A stretch of DNA of 6,964 nucleotides from Candidatus Pullichristensenella stercoripullorum (GTDB taxonomy: Bacteria; Bacillota; Clostridia; Christensenellales; Aristaeellaceae). This document shows, in pieces, positions 5,832 to 6,964 of this stretch. Location: assembly GCA_018712885.1 (NCBI GenBank), contig DVGE01000039.1:1-6964 (forward strand), read 5' to 3'. Under the pieces are notes generated by a model. It saw only the letters and a list, made by a program, of their open reading frames with translations, was not told the origin of the DNA and ran no database searches. The position numbers and the translations under genes are program-made. Position 1 is the stretch's first letter, and each line of letters starts with the position of its first letter.

Positions 5832-6749
5832 CTACGCCTCCCCGATACGCACCGCTCCCGCCGCCGCGTCCAGTTCGCAGACGCGGCCCAGCGGCAGGGC
5901 GTGGGTGGGCATGCTGTGGCCGCAGGCAAAGCCGCAGATGGCGGGCTTGCCCGCCGGGGCGATGAGCTGGCGGAAGATCTCTTCCAAGGGGAGCGTGCAG
6001 CCCGGGTTTTCCGGTTCGCAGTCCGTCCAGTGGCCGAGGATGATGCCGGCGCAGTCGTCGAACTTGCCGCCGTTGCGCAGCTGCGTAAGCATGCTGTCGA
6101 GGCGATAGGTCTTTTCGTTCACGTCTTCGAGGAAGAGGATCTTCCCGCGCGTGTCGATCTCCCACGGCGTGCCCATGGAAGCCGCCAGCAGGGAGAGGTT
6201 TCCGCCGCACAGCGCCCCCTGAGCCGTGCCTGGCACCAGCGTTCTGGGTGCGTAGCCTTCCGGGGCTTCCAACGTCCCGCAAAGGCCGCCGAAAAGCGCT
6301 TTTTTCAACGCTTCGAGGGAAAAGGCATCCACTTCCCAGTCTGTGGCGGGCATGATGGCGTGGTACGTCTCCATGCCGCACTTCTGGTTCAGGAACGTGT
6401 GCAGTGCCGTGATGTCGGAATAGCCGCCAAACCACTTGCGGTGCTTGCGGATGACCGCCGCGTCCAGGAGCGGCAAGATGCGGTGCGCCCCATAGCCGCC
6501 GCGCACACACCAGATGCCGTCGATGGCGCTGTTTTCAAAGGCGTGCATGATGTCCTGCGCACGCTGCGCGTCCGTGGCGGCGAGGTAACCGTCGCGGCTT
6601 TGGTAGAGGCAGGAGGGGTAGTAGACGGGCTTTAGCCCCAGGGCGCTGACAAAGGCGTCCGCGCGCCGCAGGCGCTCCTCCGACACCGCGGAGGAGGGGC
6701 CGACCAGCGCCACCCGCGCGCCGGGGAAGAGGGGGGCGGGAACGAACAT
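5832..6749 (-). CDS. ykfA: LD-carboxypeptidase, peptidase family S66 (YkfA/LdcA-like)
   Basis: A 305-residue member of family S66 (LdcA/MccF/YkfA), the usual length. Numbering from the ATG at 6749, the Ser-Glu-His triad is visible: S111 in GGYSDIT (nucleophile elbow), E208 in FLEDV and H278 in GHS, corresponding to Ser115, Glu217 and His285 of Pseudomonas LdcA. VRGGYG (about 82-87) is the usual loop before the nucleophile. The enzyme removes the terminal D-Ala from L-Ala-gamma-D-Glu-diamino acid-D-Ala, giving the tripeptide. MccF-type immunity proteins share the fold, but the neighbours favour murein recycling. No signal peptide is visible. A GTG nine bases further upstream (6758) is possible but overlaps the SD, so ATG 6749 is preferred. 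It lies 12 bases after the ABC transporter ATPase and three bases before the serine hydrolase. Confidence 0.94.
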   Translation of the reverse strand: MFVPAPLFPGARVALVGPSSAVSEERLRRADAFVSALGLKPVYYPSCLYQSRDGYLAATDAQRAQDIMHAFENSAIDGIWCVRGGYGAHRILPLLDAAVIRKHRKWFGGYSDITALHTFLNQKCGMETYHAIMPATDWEVDAFSLEALKKALFGGLCGTLEAPEGYAPRTLVPGTAQGALCGGNLSLLAASMGTPWEIDTRGKILFLEDVNEKTYRLDSMLTQLRNGGKFDDCAGIILGHWTDCEPENPGCTLPLEEIFRQLIAPAGKPAICGFACGHSMPTHALPLGRVCELDAAAGAVRIGEA

Positions 6750-6757
6750 GGCAAACA

Positions 6758-6763
6758 CCTCTC
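6758..6763 (-). promoter_or_regulatory. Ribosome binding site deciding the LD-carboxypeptidase start
   Basis: GAGAGG on the - strand overlaps the TGA stop of the ABC ATPase gene and lies eight bases before ATG 6749. The alternative GTG at 6758-6756 overlaps this site and would have no usable SD of its own, so the shorter protein is chosen. Confidence 0.65.
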
Positions 6764-6964
6764 AATACATGCTTTGATACTGGGAAAGTTCCTCGCCGCT
6801 GGCGAGCACGAAGTGGCCGGGATAGGCCTCTTCCCACGCGGGCTGGTTGCCCGGGCCGTAATGGTGGCAGGCGGGGTCGTACACCAGCAGCTTCTTGTGG
6901 CGCTCGGCCACAGGATCGGGCTGGGGGATGGCGGAGAGCAGCGAGCGCGTGTAGGGATGCAAGG
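6762..6964 (-). CDS. Oligopeptide/dipeptide ABC transporter ATP-binding protein, C-terminal part (partial)
   Basis: Only the last 67 codons are in the window; the gene continues past 6964. The fragment begins LHPYTRSLLSAIPQPDP, the diagnostic start of the oligo_HPY domain at the C-terminus of OppD/OppF/DppD/DppF-type ATPases. The tail, with PGHFVLASGEELSQY near the end, resembles the OppF/DppF half of the pair. The nucleotide-binding core (Walker A, Walker B, signature) lies outside. It would energise peptide import at the cytoplasmic face of the membrane. As the gene before the LD-carboxypeptidase it matches the B. subtilis dpp/ykf layout, where transporter subunits accompany DppA, YkfA and YkfC. 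The apparent M at the left end of the fragment is an internal TTG (Leu), not a start. The operon promoter and the partner subunits must lie beyond the window. Confidence 0.92.
   Translation of the reverse strand, partial: LHPYTRSLLSAIPQPDPVAERHKKLLVYDPACHHYGPGNQPAWEEAYPGHFVLASGEELSQYQSMY

Noticed and set aside
5175..6635. 486-residue + strand open frame across the serine hydrolase and LD-carboxypeptidase genes
   Set aside because: It spans the antisense of two confidently identified genes, has no recognised domain, and is another GC-rich shadow.
5832..6749. MccF-type microcin C immunity peptidase
   Set aside because: It shares the S66 fold and triad, but the neighbouring peptide transporter, YkfC-like and DppA-like genes favour murein LD-carboxypeptidase, and no microcin genes are present.
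1..6964. tRNA/rRNA genes, CRISPR arrays, insertion sequences, attachment sites or riboswitches
   Set aside because: No direct repeat arrays, transposase-like frames, tRNA cloverleaf or recognisable riboswitch aptamer were seen. Genes fill nearly the whole window, and the only intergenic stretch over 60 bases besides 562-666 is around the small ORF at 3131-3340.

Overview
The window looks like a chromosomal segment of a GC-rich, Gram-positive anaerobe, probably a Clostridia-type member of the Bacillota. Three things point that way: a DUF2148 iron-sulfur protein, a formate--tetrahydrofolate ligase, and a murein-peptide operon of the Bacillus ykf/dpp type, all with strong purine-rich Shine-Dalgarno sites. 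The high GC content creates long open frames opposite most real genes, and these are not annotated here. The organism assignment is an inference from gene content.

Left half, + strand: a DUF2148 cysteine-motif protein (19-561); an extended -10 promoter (612-620); a TVP38/TMEM64-type membrane protein (667-1377); and, 11 bases later, a complete fhs gene (1389-3053). A perfect 13-bp hairpin (3070-3102) follows fhs. Next comes a 69-residue ORF (3131-3340) that keeps the N-terminal part of an XRE/HigA-type antitoxin but has lost a recognisable helix-turn-helix. Its stop codon lies in the loop of the next terminator.

Right half, - strand, reading from high to low coordinates: the C-terminus of an oligopeptide/dipeptide ABC transporter ATPase (6762-6964, cut by the window edge), an S66 LD-carboxypeptidase (5832-6749), a class A beta-lactamase-fold serine hydrolase (5022-5828), an SH3-NlpC/P60 endopeptidase of the YkfC type (4207-5025) and an M55 D-aminopeptidase of the DppA type (3376-4182). 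The genes are separated by 12, 3, -4 and 24 bases and end at a strong intrinsic terminator (3320-3358), so they form one operon converging on the + strand genes.

The operon reads as a pathway for importing and dismantling cell-wall peptides. The ABC transporter would bring in the peptides. The LD-carboxypeptidase would trim the terminal D-Ala of tetrapeptides, the YkfC-like enzyme would cut gamma-D-Glu-diamino acid bonds, and the DppA-like enzyme would hydrolyse D-amino acid peptides. None of the four enzymes has a visible signal peptide, which fits action in the cytoplasm. The unexpected member is the beta-lactamase-fold protein, which has the SxxK, SDN and KxG motifs but no class A ExxLN omega-loop motif. 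It is the best candidate here for an undescribed activity. The Ala-D/L-Glu epimerase (YkfB) expected in this pathway is not in the window.
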